Source: Actinophytocola sp. (GTDB lineage Bacteria; Actinomycetota; Actinomycetes; Mycobacteriales; Pseudonocardiaceae). From it: DNA of 32,838 nucleotides. The stretch spans positions 1 to 32,838 of the forward strand of contig WHUD01000040.1 in NCBI GenBank assembly GCA_009377385.1, given 5' to 3'. Below, in pieces: positions 8,173-16,729 of this stretch; within the stretch, counting starts at the first letter, position 1, and every line of letters starts with the position of its first letter. A program made the position numbers and the translations under genes. The notes under the pieces are model-generated. The model did no database searches, was not told where the DNA came from, and saw only the letters and a list, made by a program, of their open reading frames with translations.

Positions 8173-9176
8173 TCTGGGCTGACTTCCCACGTCCACGACT
8201 CCAGCGGCGGCGCACCGCGATCGGCGTACCAGCGGATGGCGGCCAGCACCTCATCGGCGAGCAGCCGTGGCCCGGTTTGCCGCACGGTGTAGTTGTCGCT
8301 GCCGTCGCCATGCTCGATGTGCGCCCACGACGATGTCATCGGATCGGTCAGCACAAGGCCGGGGCGGTCCTCGACGATGACAGTGTCCTGATAGCGGCAC
8401 GACGGCACCGCAACGGCCACCGCGTAACGCCAGCCCGGATGCCGCACCAGGTTCGCGACGTCGATGGTGGTGTGGCTGACGTCGACCTCACCGAGCATGG
8501 CGTCGAGCCGTGACGGTGCGGTGGGCCGTGGAATGGTGCGCTCCATGCTGCTGGGATCAGCCGTGCCCGTGGCGACACCGTCCGATCCGACGTCGAACCG
8601 CACCAGCGGACCGGTCGCGAATTCGGTGCTCGGCTGTGCCACCAGCACGCCGCCGGGCCGGGTGCCCGCGACGGCGGCGTACGGCACCCTGCCGAGCGGC
8701 ACCGGCGCGCTCAGCAGCACGCGATCCCACAGTTGCGGCGGTGCGGGCACATCGGACGGTTCGCGCCGGAGCACGGTGACGTTGATGAGGCCAGCGCCGT
8801 ACCGGGATTCCCTGCCCGATGCGATCAGCCGTTCCCGCGCCTGGCTCGCGACGTCGACGTCGGCCTCGGTCGTGACGACATCGCCGTGCCTGCCCACGAT
8901 CTCGGACAGCACGGCCGCCGGGTACCCGGAGCCGGTGCCGATTTCCAGCACCCGATCGCCAGACCGGGCGCCGAGGAGCCGCAGGGTCCGCTCAAGCGCG
9001 GCGGCGGATGGTGGCCGCTGTGGCCCGGCTGCGAAGTCGTCCCTGTCCACCGTCGCGAACGCGGCCTCGTATCTGGCGTCCGAACGCGCGTCCTCGTTTG
9101 CTCCCATGCCGTTCGTCCTTGCCGTCGCCGCGCGCAGGTGCGTGACCGCAACACCGGTACCGTCCTGATGTCCCAC
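8145..9176 (-). CDS. PCMT-like SAM-dependent methyltransferase
   Basis: About 343 residues. The N-terminal part resembles protein-L-isoaspartate O-methyltransferase (PCMT): RYEAAFATVDRDDFA, then the SAM-binding motif RVLEIGTGSGYPAAVL (about residues 75-90), an acidic strand VTTEADVDVA, and LWDRVLLSAPVP. PCMT repairs isoaspartate in aged proteins, but the usual QTIS-type substrate loop is not clear here (GPQRPPSAAALE instead). About 150 extra C-terminal residues of unknown role follow, containing WRYAVAVAVPSCRYQDT and SWTWEVSPDRQ. It may methylate a different target. The chosen GTG at 9176 has GAAGGGGGA just upstream; a GTG at 9230 in the same frame lacks a site. It is downstream of mutT1 on the same strand but 272 bp away, so probably has its own promoter. 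Confidence 0.75.
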   Translation of the reverse strand: MGHQDGTGVAVTHLRAATARTNGMGANEDARSDARYEAAFATVDRDDFAAGPQRPPSAAALERTLRLLGARSGDRVLEIGTGSGYPAAVLSEIVGRHGDVVTTEADVDVASQARERLIASGRESRYGAGLINVTVLRREPSDVPAPPQLWDRVLLSAPVPLGRVPYAAVAGTRPGGVLVAQPSTEFATGPLVRFDVGSDGVATGTADPSSMERTIPRPTAPSRLDAMLGEVDVSHTTIDVANLVRHPGWRYAVAVAVPSCRYQDTVIVEDRPGLVLTDPMTSSWAHIEHGDGSDNYTVRQTGPRLLADEVLAAIRWYADRGAPPLESWTWEVSPDRQCVTIPG

Positions 9177-9448
9177 CGATCCCCCTTCGCTGTTGGCGCG
9201 CTTCCGCGCTGCCATAAGAGAAGCGGTCACCGGGGCTGAGTTGTGTCCGGGCCTGCCCTGCCCCGGGACCGCACTACGATCTTCGATGACAAGGGGTAAT
9301 CAAGCAACAACCCTGTGTCGCACATCCGCTGCACCTCCGCTGAACTTCGGCGGCAACCGCAGCGGGCCAGCGCAGGCGGTAGGTGAGGAATGTGGCCGAT
9401 CCTGCCGGTGATCACGGCACACGCGCCGGTGGAGACGAATCCAGGGTG
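9177..9448. other. Spacer between mutT1 and the methyltransferase gene
   Basis: No gene with recognisable product is seen in these 272 bases. On the minus strand a weak promoter-like pair, TTGATT (9303-9298) followed by GATCGT (9281-9276), could serve the methyltransferase gene. No strong hairpin or repeat was noted. Confidence 0.35.
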
Positions 9449-10453
9449 TTAGTCCGTCGCCGGTGGCGGCGGCAGGTAGCTGGCCGCGACAAGCAGGGGG
9501 ACGCCGTCGGTGCTCACGTCGTGCGCGGCGGGACGCCGGAAGCTCAGCAGCCACACCGAGCCCTTCTTGCTCGGCACATCGTCGAGCGAGACGCCGTCGC
9601 GTTCGGCGAGCGTGCCGAGCAGGTGCGGGATCACCTTGCCCTGGCTGGAGATCAGCGGCGTGCCGGTGTCGGCGGCGAGGGCCCGCAGCCGGGCGAGGCT
9701 GGCTTCCGGGTCGCCCCAGTAGCCCTCCTCGGACAGCAGCGGCTCGTGGTTGATCCGCACGCCGAGGTCGTCGGCGATGCCCTGCACCGTCTGCACACAC
9801 CGCAGCCGGGGCGCGGAGTGCACCTGGTCGGGTCCGAACAGCGGCAGCAGCGCGCGCAGCGCTTCGGCCTGGGCGCTGCCCGCAGGGGTGAGCGGGCGGA
9901 GGTCGTCGTCGCCGCGCCAGTGCTCCCGCTTGCCTGCCTTGGCGTGCCTGGCAAGCAGCACCGTCGTCAGCTCGGTGCCGAGCCGGACGAACTCCTCAAG
10001 CGCCTCGATCTCGCCAGGGTAGTCGAGCAGATCCCGTGCGGCGGCAGGGCTGAGCCAGCGCAGTGCGTCGACCTCCTCGTTGGGCTGGAAGGCGCCGTCG
10101 AGCGCGCGGGCGCCGAAGTAGCCGACCGTCTTGTCCGCCAAGGCACCGGATGTGTCGCGCACCTGGTAGTGGCAGTCCGACAGCAACGGCCCGAGCACAC
10201 AGCGGAACCCGGTTTCCTCGGTCACCTCCCGCGCCGCCGCGACTGGCATCGTCTCGCCGGGGTCGAGCTTGCCCTTCGGCAGCGACCAGTCGTCGTAGCG
10301 GGGCCGGTGCACCACCGCCACCTCGACGCTCTCGGCGTCGCTGCGCCACAGCACGGCGCCCGCCGCGCGCACGGTGCGTCTCGGTGCTGTCGTCGTTGTG
10401 CCCGGTTCCGGGTCGAGTTGGTCGTGGTCGTGGCTGCCGTCGAAGTTGCCCAC
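9449..10453 (-). CDS. mutT1: Nudix hydrolase fused to histidine phosphatase (MutT1)
   Basis: 334 residues with two domains. The N-terminal Nudix domain carries the full box, GKLDPGE then REVTEETGF (about residues 61-83). The C-terminal part starts with the histidine-phosphatase motif LLARHAKAG (about residue 167) and continues with CVQTVQGIADDL. Mycobacterial MutT1 has this architecture and hydrolyses 8-oxo-(d)GTP and diadenosine polyphosphates, cleaning oxidised nucleotides. The GTG at 10453 has TGAGGAC 7 bases upstream and lies 13 bp after the ppk stop, so ppk-mutT1 form an operon. The neighbour pair is the same as M. tuberculosis Rv2984-Rv2985. Confidence 0.93.
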   Translation of the reverse strand: MGNFDGSHDHDQLDPEPGTTTTAPRRTVRAAGAVLWRSDAESVEVAVVHRPRYDDWSLPKGKLDPGETMPVAAAREVTEETGFRCVLGPLLSDCHYQVRDTSGALADKTVGYFGARALDGAFQPNEEVDALRWLSPAAARDLLDYPGEIEALEEFVRLGTELTTVLLARHAKAGKREHWRGDDDLRPLTPAGSAQAEALRALLPLFGPDQVHSAPRLRCVQTVQGIADDLGVRINHEPLLSEEGYWGDPEASLARLRALAADTGTPLISSQGKVIPHLLGTLAERDGVSLDDVPSKKGSVWLLSFRRPAAHDVSTDGVPLLVAASYLPPPPATD

Positions 10454-10466
10454 GCTTGTCCTCAGC

Positions 10467-12647
10467 TCACCCGGTCGCCCTGTGTTTGGCCAGAAGTTCC
10501 ACCTGATGGTCCCTGACTTGAGTGACGTCGGCAGGCGAAGGGGTCCATTCGCCGGTTGAGCTCAGCACCCAGCACCGGGTGACCGGGTCGAGCGCCGAGT
10601 CGAAAAGCTCGTCAAGCTGCCCGGTCAGCTTCGGGTCCTTGACACCGACGATGACCTCGATCCTGCGGTCGAGGTTGCGGTGCATCATGTCGGCGCTGCC
10701 GATCCAGTACTGCCCGCTCGCCGCGAAATGGAACACCCGCGAGTGCTCGAGGAACCGGCCGAGGATGGAGCGCACCGTGATGTTGTCCGACAGGCCAGGC
10801 ACGCCAGGCTTGAGCGCGCAGATCCCACGCACGACGACCTCGACCGGCACCCCGGCCCGCGACGCCTGGTACAGCCCGTCGATGATCTGCTCGTCGACAA
10901 GCGAGTTGACCTTGAGTCGCACCCCGGCCCGCTGGCCATCGGCGGCGCGCTCGATCTCCGCTGCGATGCTGCGCAGGATGCCCTTTCTGATGCCGCTTGG
11001 CGAGGTCAGCACGTTGCGATAGGTTGCCTGCCGCGAGTACCCGGTGAGCACGTTGAACAGGTCGGTCAGGTCGGCGCCGATGTCGTCGTCGGCGGTGAGC
11101 AACCCGATGTCCTCGTAGAACCGCGCGGTCTTCGGGTTGTAGTTGCCGGTGCCGATGTGGCAGTAGCGCCGGATGCGCTGGCCCTCCTGCCGCACGACAA
11201 GCGACGTCTTGCAGTGCGTCTTGAGCCCGACGAGGCCGTAGACGACGTGCACGCCGGACCGCTCAAGGGCGCGGGCCCAGCCGATGTTGGCCTGCTCGTC
11301 GAACCGCGCCTTGATCTCGACAAGCGCGACGACCTGCTTGCCCGCCTCTGCGGCGTCGATCAGCGCGTTGACGATCGGCGAGTCACCCGACGTCCGGTAC
11401 AGCGTCTGCTTGATCGCGAGCACCTTGTCGTCCGACGCCGCCTGCTCGATGAACCGCTGCACGCTGGTGGAGAACGAGTCGTACGGGTGGTGCACGAGGA
11501 CATCGCCCTCGCGGAGCGTGGAGAACACGCTGCGCGGCGTCTCCCTGTCCGCGAACGCAGGGTGGGTCGCAGGCACGAATGGCGCGTACTTGAGCTCCTT
11601 GCGGTCGACGTCGGCCAGCAGCTCAAGGCATGTCATGTCGATCAGGCCAGGCACGGCGACGACGTCGCGCGGGTCGACCTCGAGTTCGCGCAGCAGCAGT
11701 TCGAGCATGTGCTCGCTCATGTCCTGCTCGACTTCCAGCCGCACCGGCGGGCCGAACCTACGTTGCGCCAGTTCGCGTTCCAGCGCCTGCAGCAGGTCCT
11801 CGTCGCGGTCTTCCTCGACCTCGAAGTCGGCGTTGCGGGTGACGCGGAAGACGTGGTGCTCGGTGACCTCCATGCCGGTGAACAGCTCACCGAGGTGGGC
11901 CGAGATCAGCTCCTCGAGCGGCAGGAACGTCGCGGTTGGCGCCTCCGTTGTCGACTCGACCCTGATCAGCCGGGGCACGTTGTTCGGCACCTTGACCCGA
12001 GCGAACCGCTCCAGCCCGCCGTCGGGGTCCCGCACCGTGACCGCGAGGTTGAGCGACAGCCCCGAGATGTACGGGAACGGGTGCGCGGGGTCGACCGCGA
12101 GCGGAGTCAGCACCGGGAAGATCTGGTCGGTGAAGTAGTGCGATATCCGCTCGCGCTGCCCGGTGGGCAGGTCGGCCCAGCGCACGATCCGGATGCCTTC
12201 CGCGTCCAGCGCAGGCCGGACGGACTCCTCGAACACCTTGGTCTGCCTTGAGACCAGGTCCTGGTTGCGCTTGGCGATGTAGGCGAGCTGCTCGCGGGGG
12301 GAAAGGCCGTCCGCGCTGCGCACCGAAAGGCCGGTCTCGTCACGGCGCTTCAGGCCCGCGACACGCACCATGTAGAACTCGTCGAGATTGGACGCGAAGA
12401 TCGCGAGGAACTTGGCGCGCTCAAGCAACGACTGCGAGGTGTCCTCGGCAAGCGACAGCACCCGCGCGTTGAAGTCCTGCCAGGACAGTTCCCGGTTGAG
12501 GTAGCGGTCGTCGGGGAGCTCACCGGCCGCCGTCGCAGGCGTCACCGCTGGCGGGGCCGTCGGCACGGCGAGCGAATCGGTCGCGACGTAACCGTTCCCG
12601 GTCCCCTCCCGGGTACTTGGTGTGCCTTCCGTGCTGCTTGTGCTCAC
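10467..12647 (-). CDS. ppk: Polyphosphate kinase 1
   Basis: PPK1, 726 residues, reversibly builds polyphosphate from ATP. Family landmarks in order: [19 protein letters not shown] (about 46-64), [19 protein letters not shown], the phosphohistidine region [13 protein letters not shown] with H478 (equivalent to E. coli H435), [20 protein letters not shown], and [12 protein letters not shown] with H635 (equivalent to E. coli H592). The start GTG at 12647 gives a family-like length with a roughly 45-residue Ser/Thr/Ala/Pro-rich leader; the open frame further upstream extends into the cofC gap and is unlike PPK. It sits between cofC (109 bp upstream) and mutT1 (13 bp downstream) on the same strand. 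Confidence 0.96.
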   Translation of the reverse strand: MSTSSTEGTPSTREGTGNGYVATDSLAVPTAPPAVTPATAAGELPDDRYLNRELSWQDFNARVLSLAEDTSQSLLERAKFLAIFASNLDEFYMVRVAGLKRRDETGLSVRSADGLSPREQLAYIAKRNQDLVSRQTKVFEESVRPALDAEGIRIVRWADLPTGQRERISHYFTDQIFPVLTPLAVDPAHPFPYISGLSLNLAVTVRDPDGGLERFARVKVPNNVPRLIRVESTTEAPTATFLPLEELISAHLGELFTGMEVTEHHVFRVTRNADFEVEEDRDEDLLQALERELAQRRFGPPVRLEVEQDMSEHMLELLLRELEVDPRDVVAVPGLIDMTCLELLADVDRKELKYAPFVPATHPAFADRETPRSVFSTLREGDVLVHHPYDSFSTSVQRFIEQAASDDKVLAIKQTLYRTSGDSPIVNALIDAAEAGKQVVALVEIKARFDEQANIGWARALERSGVHVVYGLVGLKTHCKTSLVVRQEGQRIRRYCHIGTGNYNPKTARFYEDIGLLTADDDIGADLTDLFNVLTGYSRQATYRNVLTSPSGIRKGILRSIAAEIERAADGQRAGVRLKVNSLVDEQIIDGLYQASRAGVPVEVVVRGICALKPGVPGLSDNITVRSILGRFLEHSRVFHFAASGQYWIGSADMMHRNLDRRIEVIVGVKDPKLTGQLDELFDSALDPVTRCWVLSSTGEWTPSPADVTQVRDHQVELLAKHRATG

Positions 12648-12756
12648 CTGTACCGCCCGTACGAATCGTCCACGCGCGTCACGTGGCTGTGGCGCCCGCC
12701 GTGTGCTCACCCCGCCATAGTCCCGTACCGATGCTGGTCCCGTGACCGTTCTGGCA

Positions 12757-13422
12757 TCACGATACCGGCTCTGCGCTGGCGCAGCTGTGTCGTTCGCCGC
12801 GCAACATCGCGAGTGTGTTGCGGCCGACACCGAGCGCGCGCACGCGCTCGACGTCGGCGATGGTGTCGACATCGGTGCGCAACGTCTCGGCGGGCGTGAC
12901 CAGCGGCAGCGCGCCGGTGCGCACGTGGGCGGCGGCGGAGCCGGCACCGAACCGAGGGTCGAGTGCGCCACCGGACGCCGAAAGCAGCAGTGTCGTCCCG
13001 GTGCCCGCGTGGTCGGCGCACACCGCGCGCCTGCCTGCCGCCTCGGCGATCGCCGAGGCGAGGTCGTAGGAACGCAGCGCGGGCAGGTCCGCCTGCAGCG
13101 CTCCGATGACGCCGTCGGGGTCCGCCAGACGTACCAGCGTCGCCCCGTGGCGCAGCGCGGCGTTGAGGTTCGCGGCGTTTCCGTCGTCGACGACGTCGGC
13201 GCCGAGCCCTCGCAGCTCTGTCACCTCGTCCGGTACAGCCGCCGCGACCAGCACCCGCCCGACACCCGGCGTTGCCAGCGCCGCGGCGACGGTGTCGGCC
13301 GCCATGGCAAGCACCAGCCTGGCACGGTTGCGTTCATCACTCGGGACGCAGCAGCCGAGCAGCCGTGACTTTGCTAGCGTCAACGACTTGATCGGCACGA
13401 CAAGACTCACCGAAGGCCCCAC
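12757..13422 (-). CDS. cofC: Phosphoenolpyruvate/2-phospholactate guanylyltransferase (F420 synthesis)
   Basis: CofC/FbiD, 221 residues, activates phosphoenolpyruvate (in mycobacteria) or 2-phospholactate with GTP to supply the precursor for FbiA/CofD in coenzyme F420 synthesis. Visible features: the nucleotidyltransferase start [30 protein letters not shown], the metal/GTP region [26 protein letters not shown], and [12 protein letters not shown] with the late [18 protein letters not shown]. The GTG at 13422 is chosen; a GTG at 13410 is also possible. The same position next to ppk is occupied by fbiD (Rv2983) in M. tuberculosis. It is divergent from plsC. Confidence 0.93.
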   Translation of the reverse strand: MGPSVSLVVPIKSLTLAKSRLLGCCVPSDERNRARLVLAMAADTVAAALATPGVGRVLVAAAVPDEVTELRGLGADVVDDGNAANLNAALRHGATLVRLADPDGVIGALQADLPALRSYDLASAIAEAAGRRAVCADHAGTGTTLLLSASGGALDPRFGAGSAAAHVRTGALPLVTPAETLRTDVDTIADVERVRALGVGRNTLAMLRGERHSCASAEPVS

Positions 13423-13533
13423 GCGGCCATCTTGCCTGACATGCGGGCCACGGTGGGATCTGCCCGTGCTGGACCGAGCACGGCAAGGCGCGCGACACTG
13501 CCGAGACGGCAGTCCGGACGGAGGGATTTGACG
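13423..13533. promoter_or_regulatory. Divergent cofC/plsC intergenic region
   Basis: This 111-bp gap must hold promoters for both the cofC-ppk-mutT1 run and plsC-gpsA. I could not assign -10/-35 boxes with confidence. It contains a small inverted repeat CGTGCTGGACCGAGCACG (13467-13484). A GGAGGG site at 13519-13524 serves plsC. Confidence 0.4.
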
Positions 13534-14244
13534 GTGACCGAGCGGGAGCGGGGCGGATTCTGGGTCGGCTTCACCGCGGCGATCTTCTATCCGCTCACCT
13601 GGCTTGCCAGCTATCGGTACCGGCAGGCTGAGCGGATACCCCGCAGCGGGGGAGCGCTGCTCGTGCTCAACCACGTCTCGCACTTCGACCCGGTCGTCGA
13701 CGCGGTGTTCGTGCACCGGCAGCGGCGGGTGCCACGCTTCATGGCGAAGGCGAGCCTGTTCGCCATCCCGGTGCTCAAGCAGATCCTCATCGGCTCTGGC
13801 GGCATCCCGGTGTACCGGGGCACCACCAGCGCCGGCGACGCGCTGCGCGAGGCGCACCGCACGCTCCGGGAGGGCAAGCTCGTCGTGATCTACCCGGAGG
13901 GCACCATCACCAAGGACCCCAACGGCTGGATGAAGCACTCCTACACCGGCGTCGCGCGGCTCGCGTTGGAGAACGACGTCCCGGTGATCCCGATCGCGCG
14001 CTGGGGCACCAACCTGGTGTTCGACGGCTACCGCAAGAAGTTCCGGCCGTTTCCCCGCAAGACCGTCGAGTTCCACGTCGGGGAGCCGATCGACCTCGCG
14101 AAGTACCGCGCGATGCCACAGAGCGGGTCGACCCGCCGCGAGGTCACCGACCTGATCACCAGCGAGGTCACCACGCTGCTCGCCGAGCTGCGGGGCGAGC
14201 AGCCCCCTGCCGTCGAGCGCGGATCGAGGACTGACGATGACTGA
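13534..14244 (+). CDS. plsC: 1-acyl-sn-glycerol-3-phosphate acyltransferase (PlsC family)
   Basis: 236 residues. PlsC enzymes acylate lysophosphatidic acid to phosphatidic acid at the inner face of the membrane. Catalytic motif NHVSHFD (residues 46-52), the glycerophosphate-binding region (GGIPVYRG), and the YPEGTITKD motif (about 127-135) are present, with [11 protein letters not shown] after them. A hydrophobic stretch near residues 9-25 may anchor the protein. The GTG at 13534 follows GGAGGG; the frame is open upstream but has no site there. It overlaps gpsA by 8 bases, so the two are translationally coupled; GpsA makes the glycerol-3-phosphate that the acyltransferase pathway consumes. 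Confidence 0.94.
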   Translation: MTERERGGFWVGFTAAIFYPLTWLASYRYRQAERIPRSGGALLVLNHVSHFDPVVDAVFVHRQRRVPRFMAKASLFAIPVLKQILIGSGGIPVYRGTTSAGDALREAHRTLREGKLVVIYPEGTITKDPNGWMKHSYTGVARLALENDVPVIPIARWGTNLVFDGYRKKFRPFPRKTVEFHVGEPIDLAKYRAMPQSGSTRREVTDLITSEVTTLLAELRGEQPPAVERGSRTDDD

Positions 14245-15295
14245 ACCCGGCGCGCGGCAGGAGACCCAGCAGGAGATTCCGCTGCCGACGCCACAGCGGA
14301 TCACGGTGCTCGGCGCCGGTTCGTGGGGCACGACGTTCGCCAAGCTGCTCGCCGACGCAGGCAGGGACGTCACCATCTGGGCCCGCAGGGCGGAGGTCGC
14401 CGACGAGATCACCGAGAAGCACACCAACTCCGCGTACCTCAGCGACGTCGTGCTGCCGGAGTGGGTCCGCGCCACCAGCGACGCGGCCACCGCGCTGGCG
14501 GGCGCTGAGGCCGTCGTGCTTGCGGTCCCGAGCCAATCGTTGCGGGCGAACCTGACGTCGTGGCTTCCGGTGCTTCCGACCGACGTGCCGCTCGTCAGCC
14601 TCGCCAAAGGCGTCGAACTCGGCACCATGAAGCGGATGAGCGAGGTGATCGTCGAGGTCACCGGCGTCCCCGAGGCGCAGGTCGTCGTGGTGTCAGGGCC
14701 GAACCTCGCCGTCGAGGTCGCCGCGGAACAGCCGTCCGCCGCCGTCGTCGCCTGCGTCGACCACGACCGCGCGGTGGCGATCCAGCGCGCCATCTCGGGG
14801 CCGTACTTCCGCCCCTACACCAACGTCGACGTCGTCGGCTGCGAGCTGGCTGGCGCATGCAAGAACGTCATCGCGCTGAGCTGTGGCATGGCTGCCGGGC
14901 TCGGCTATGGCGCCAACACCGTGGCCAGCCTGATCACAAGGGGCCTCGCGGAGATGGCCCGGCTCGGCGGCAAGCTGGGCGCGGACCCGCTGACGTTCGC
15001 CGGGCTCGCTGGCGTCGGGGACCTTGTCGCGACATGCTCATCGCCGTTGTCCCGCAACCGGACGTTCGGGGAACGGCTCGGCAAGGGAGACACGGTCGCG
15101 CAGGCGCAGGACGCCACCGGCGGCCAGGTCGCCGAGGGCGTCAAGTCCTGCTCGTCGATCAGGGAGCTGGCGCGGGCACACGGCGTCGACATGCCGCTGA
15201 CCGACGCGATGCACCGCGTGTGCCACGAGGACGTCGCCCCCCGCAAGCTCGTGGCTGAGCTGTTCGACCGGGCGAAGAAGTCGGAGTGGGGCTGA
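14237..15295 (+). CDS. gpsA: Glycerol-3-phosphate dehydrogenase [NAD(P)+]
   Basis: GpsA, 352 residues, reduces dihydroxyacetone phosphate to sn-glycerol 3-phosphate for phospholipid synthesis. The Rossmann motif [19 protein letters not shown] (about 22-40) is followed by [31 protein letters not shown] and the catalytic-lysine region [20 protein letters not shown]. The first 20 residues are a polar extension not needed for the fold. The start ATG at 14237 lies within the end of plsC. In M. tuberculosis gpsA is next to ddlA; here a three-gene block separates them. Confidence 0.97.
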   Translation: MTEPGARQETQQEIPLPTPQRITVLGAGSWGTTFAKLLADAGRDVTIWARRAEVADEITEKHTNSAYLSDVVLPEWVRATSDAATALAGAEAVVLAVPSQSLRANLTSWLPVLPTDVPLVSLAKGVELGTMKRMSEVIVEVTGVPEAQVVVVSGPNLAVEVAAEQPSAAVVACVDHDRAVAIQRAISGPYFRPYTNVDVVGCELAGACKNVIALSCGMAAGLGYGANTVASLITRGLAEMARLGGKLGADPLTFAGLAGVGDLVATCSSPLSRNRTFGERLGKGDTVAQAQDATGGQVAEGVKSCSSIRELARAHGVDMPLTDAMHRVCHEDVAPRKLVAELFDRAKKSEWG

Positions 15296-15510
15296 ACGCC
15301 TGTGCACTCCGTCTCACTCCGTGGGCACCAGCTTGACCAGCGCTGACGCGCCTGCTTCGCTGATGGCATGACAGAGCGTGCGCAGTACTCGCGGCCGGGG
15401 ATCGCCCGTGCCGCCGCCACGCCGTGTCCGTGTCCTTGTTGTTGCCGGTGACCCACAGCGCCCCGCGCGCTTTCGCCTATCCCACCGTCGTGACCAGCAA
15501 GGACCTCTCG
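15296..15510. other. gpsA-cdo spacer
   Basis: No confident gene in these 215 bases. The cdo frame is open from 15424, so the true cdo start could lie earlier (ATG 15424 or GTG 15490). A minus-strand frame ending at 15314 gives a plausible-looking short C-terminus but has no start or family support. No clear terminator for gpsA was seen. Confidence 0.35.
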
Positions 15511-16005
15511 ATGTTCGCCGTTCCTGACAACACCATCGCCGCACAGGAGAACCCGGCACTGCGCCACCCAGCGCGCGTCGCGCTTTCCTACGCCACCGAC
15601 CGCGACTCCTGGCGGCACCTGCTCCGCTACGACCCCGACGAGCGGTTCGCCACGCTGATCGAGCGCACCGACGCCGACGAGATCTGGCTGCTGAGCTGGC
15701 TCCCCGGTCAGCGCACCGACCTGCACGACCACGGCGACACCAGCGGTGCGTTCACCGTCGTCTCCGGCAAGCTCACCGAGGTCGTCGCGCGCGGAAGCGC
15801 GGTGGTCGAGCCGGAGACCCGGCCCGACGCGCTCGACGTCAACGAGCTGCACGTTGGCCAGTCGCGGGTGTTCGGCCCCGGCTACGTCCACCAGGTCACC
15901 AACGTCGGGCCCGACCCAGCCGTCAGCATCCACGTCTACCGCTACGGCGGCAGGACGATGCGCTCCTACCGCGACGACGCCGCGCAGGGGCCGGTGCTTG
16001 CCTGA
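15511..16005 (+). CDS. Cysteine dioxygenase (type I, cupin)
   Basis: 164 residues from the ATG at 15511, which has AAGGA upstream. Cysteine dioxygenases oxidise L-cysteine to cysteine sulfinate with Fe(II) and O2. The iron ligands are visible: H72 and H74 in TDLHDHGDTSGAF, and H127 in FGPGYVHQVTN. The bacterial form typically has Gly where mammalian CDO has the cross-linked Cys, consistent with SGAFTVVSG here. A relative acting on another thiol acid (for example 3-mercaptopropionate) cannot be excluded. Its 3' end overlaps the convergent PNPOx-like gene by 40 bp. It is part of the block that separates gpsA from ddl. Confidence 0.88.
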   Translation: MFAVPDNTIAAQENPALRHPARVALSYATDRDSWRHLLRYDPDERFATLIERTDADEIWLLSWLPGQRTDLHDHGDTSGAFTVVSGKLTEVVARGSAVVEPETRPDALDVNELHVGQSRVFGPGYVHQVTNVGPDPAVSIHVYRYGGRTMRSYRDDAAQGPVLA

Positions 16006-16652
16006 GTCGCCCGCTCGGTGACGTGCTCGGGCACCGGAAGGTCGGCGGCCGGTTCCGGCGCGCAAAACACCTGCCGGACCGGCAGCACACCAGCCCAGGC
16101 CGCGTTCGCCTCGACGTCCTCCGCGTCGTCGTTGGGTCGCTCCGCCCTGACCTTGACCGACGCCTCGTGCAGCGGTAGCGCCAGCACCGCGACGGCGGCG
16201 TACTCCTTGGCGCTGACGCCGCGCGCGTGCTGCCACGACCCCGGCGCCAGGTGTTCGGTGATCACCCGCAGCCCGTGGAGCTTCTCCTCCCGCTCGGCGA
16301 CCGGGCGGGCGCGGCCGTGCACAACGGCGCTGCGGAAGTTCATCGAGTGGTGCATCAGACTGCGGGCGTAGACGATGCCGTCCACATGCGTCACGGTCAC
16401 GCAGACGTCGATGCCCTTCGCCGCCGCGCGCAGGCTGCGTGCCCCGGTCGAGCCGTGCAGGTACAGCGTGTCGCCGTCGCGGCCGTACCCTGTTGGCAGC
16501 ACAAGCGGCGATCCGTCCAACACCAGCCCGATGTGGCAGATCAGCCCGGTGTCCAGCACCTCGTAGAGCGCGGCCCGCTCGGACACGGCGCGGTGCTTGG
16601 TGCGGCCAGGGGTGCTCCTGTCGGTCGGGGACAGCGGTGTAGAGATCGTCAT
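15966..16652 (-). CDS. Pyridoxamine 5'-phosphate oxidase-related flavin-binding protein
   Basis: 228 residues with the split-barrel flavin-binding fold of PNPOx-related proteins: RAALYEVLDTGLICHIGLVL, VLPTGYGRDGDTLYLHGST, the GARSLRAAAKG helix, CVTVTHVDGIVYARS and MNFRSAVVHGRAR. Members bind FMN, F420 or haem; the cofactor here is not evident. The ATG at 16652 follows GAGGA. The gene is divergent from a MocR regulator, a common pairing for PLP-sensing control of B6-related genes, so a role linked to vitamin B6 or detoxification is plausible but inferred. Its C-terminus (about the last 14 codons) overlaps cdo on the other strand. Confidence 0.85.
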   Translation of the reverse strand: MTISTPLSPTDRSTPGRTKHRAVSERAALYEVLDTGLICHIGLVLDGSPLVLPTGYGRDGDTLYLHGSTGARSLRAAAKGIDVCVTVTHVDGIVYARSLMHHSMNFRSAVVHGRARPVAEREEKLHGLRVITEHLAPGSWQHARGVSAKEYAAVAVLALPLHEASVKVRAERPNDDAEDVEANAAWAGVLPVRQVFCAPEPAADLPVPEHVTERATQASTGPCAASSR

Positions 16653-16729
16653 GATGCCATCCTCGCCAGCCTAGTGGCATGATGGAATGGCCAATCGTTC
16701 CGTGAATGAGAAGTCCACTTGGAGCCGGC
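16653..16729. promoter_or_regulatory. Divergent PNPOx/MocR control region with TGGCAT-type repeats
   Basis: An inverted pair ATGCCA (16654-16659) / TGGCAT (16675-16680) and a direct pair TGGCAT (16675) / TGGCCA (16688) lie in this 77-bp gap. MocR regulators often bind direct repeats between divergent genes, so these are candidate operator halves. A minus-strand TAGGCT (16673-16668) resembles an actinobacterial -10 for the PNPOx-like gene. Confidence 0.45.

Noticed and set aside
7554-8513. Long open frames on both strands over the hupB tail
   Set aside because: The repetitive AAG/GCC/ACC codons of the tail remove stops in all frames; the translations are simple Arg/Pro or Ala/Val repeats.
12971-14793. 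Extending ppk and cofC upstream to the ends of their open frames
   Set aside because: The extra sequence overlaps neighbouring genes (cofC and plsC/gpsA), is unlike either family, and internal GTG starts give normal lengths.
15314-15559. Minus-strand frame between gpsA and cdo ending ALVKLVPTE
   Set aside because: The C-terminal part looks protein-like, but there is no start with a ribosome site and the 5' part overlaps cdo antisense. It might be a decayed gene end, but this cannot be supported.
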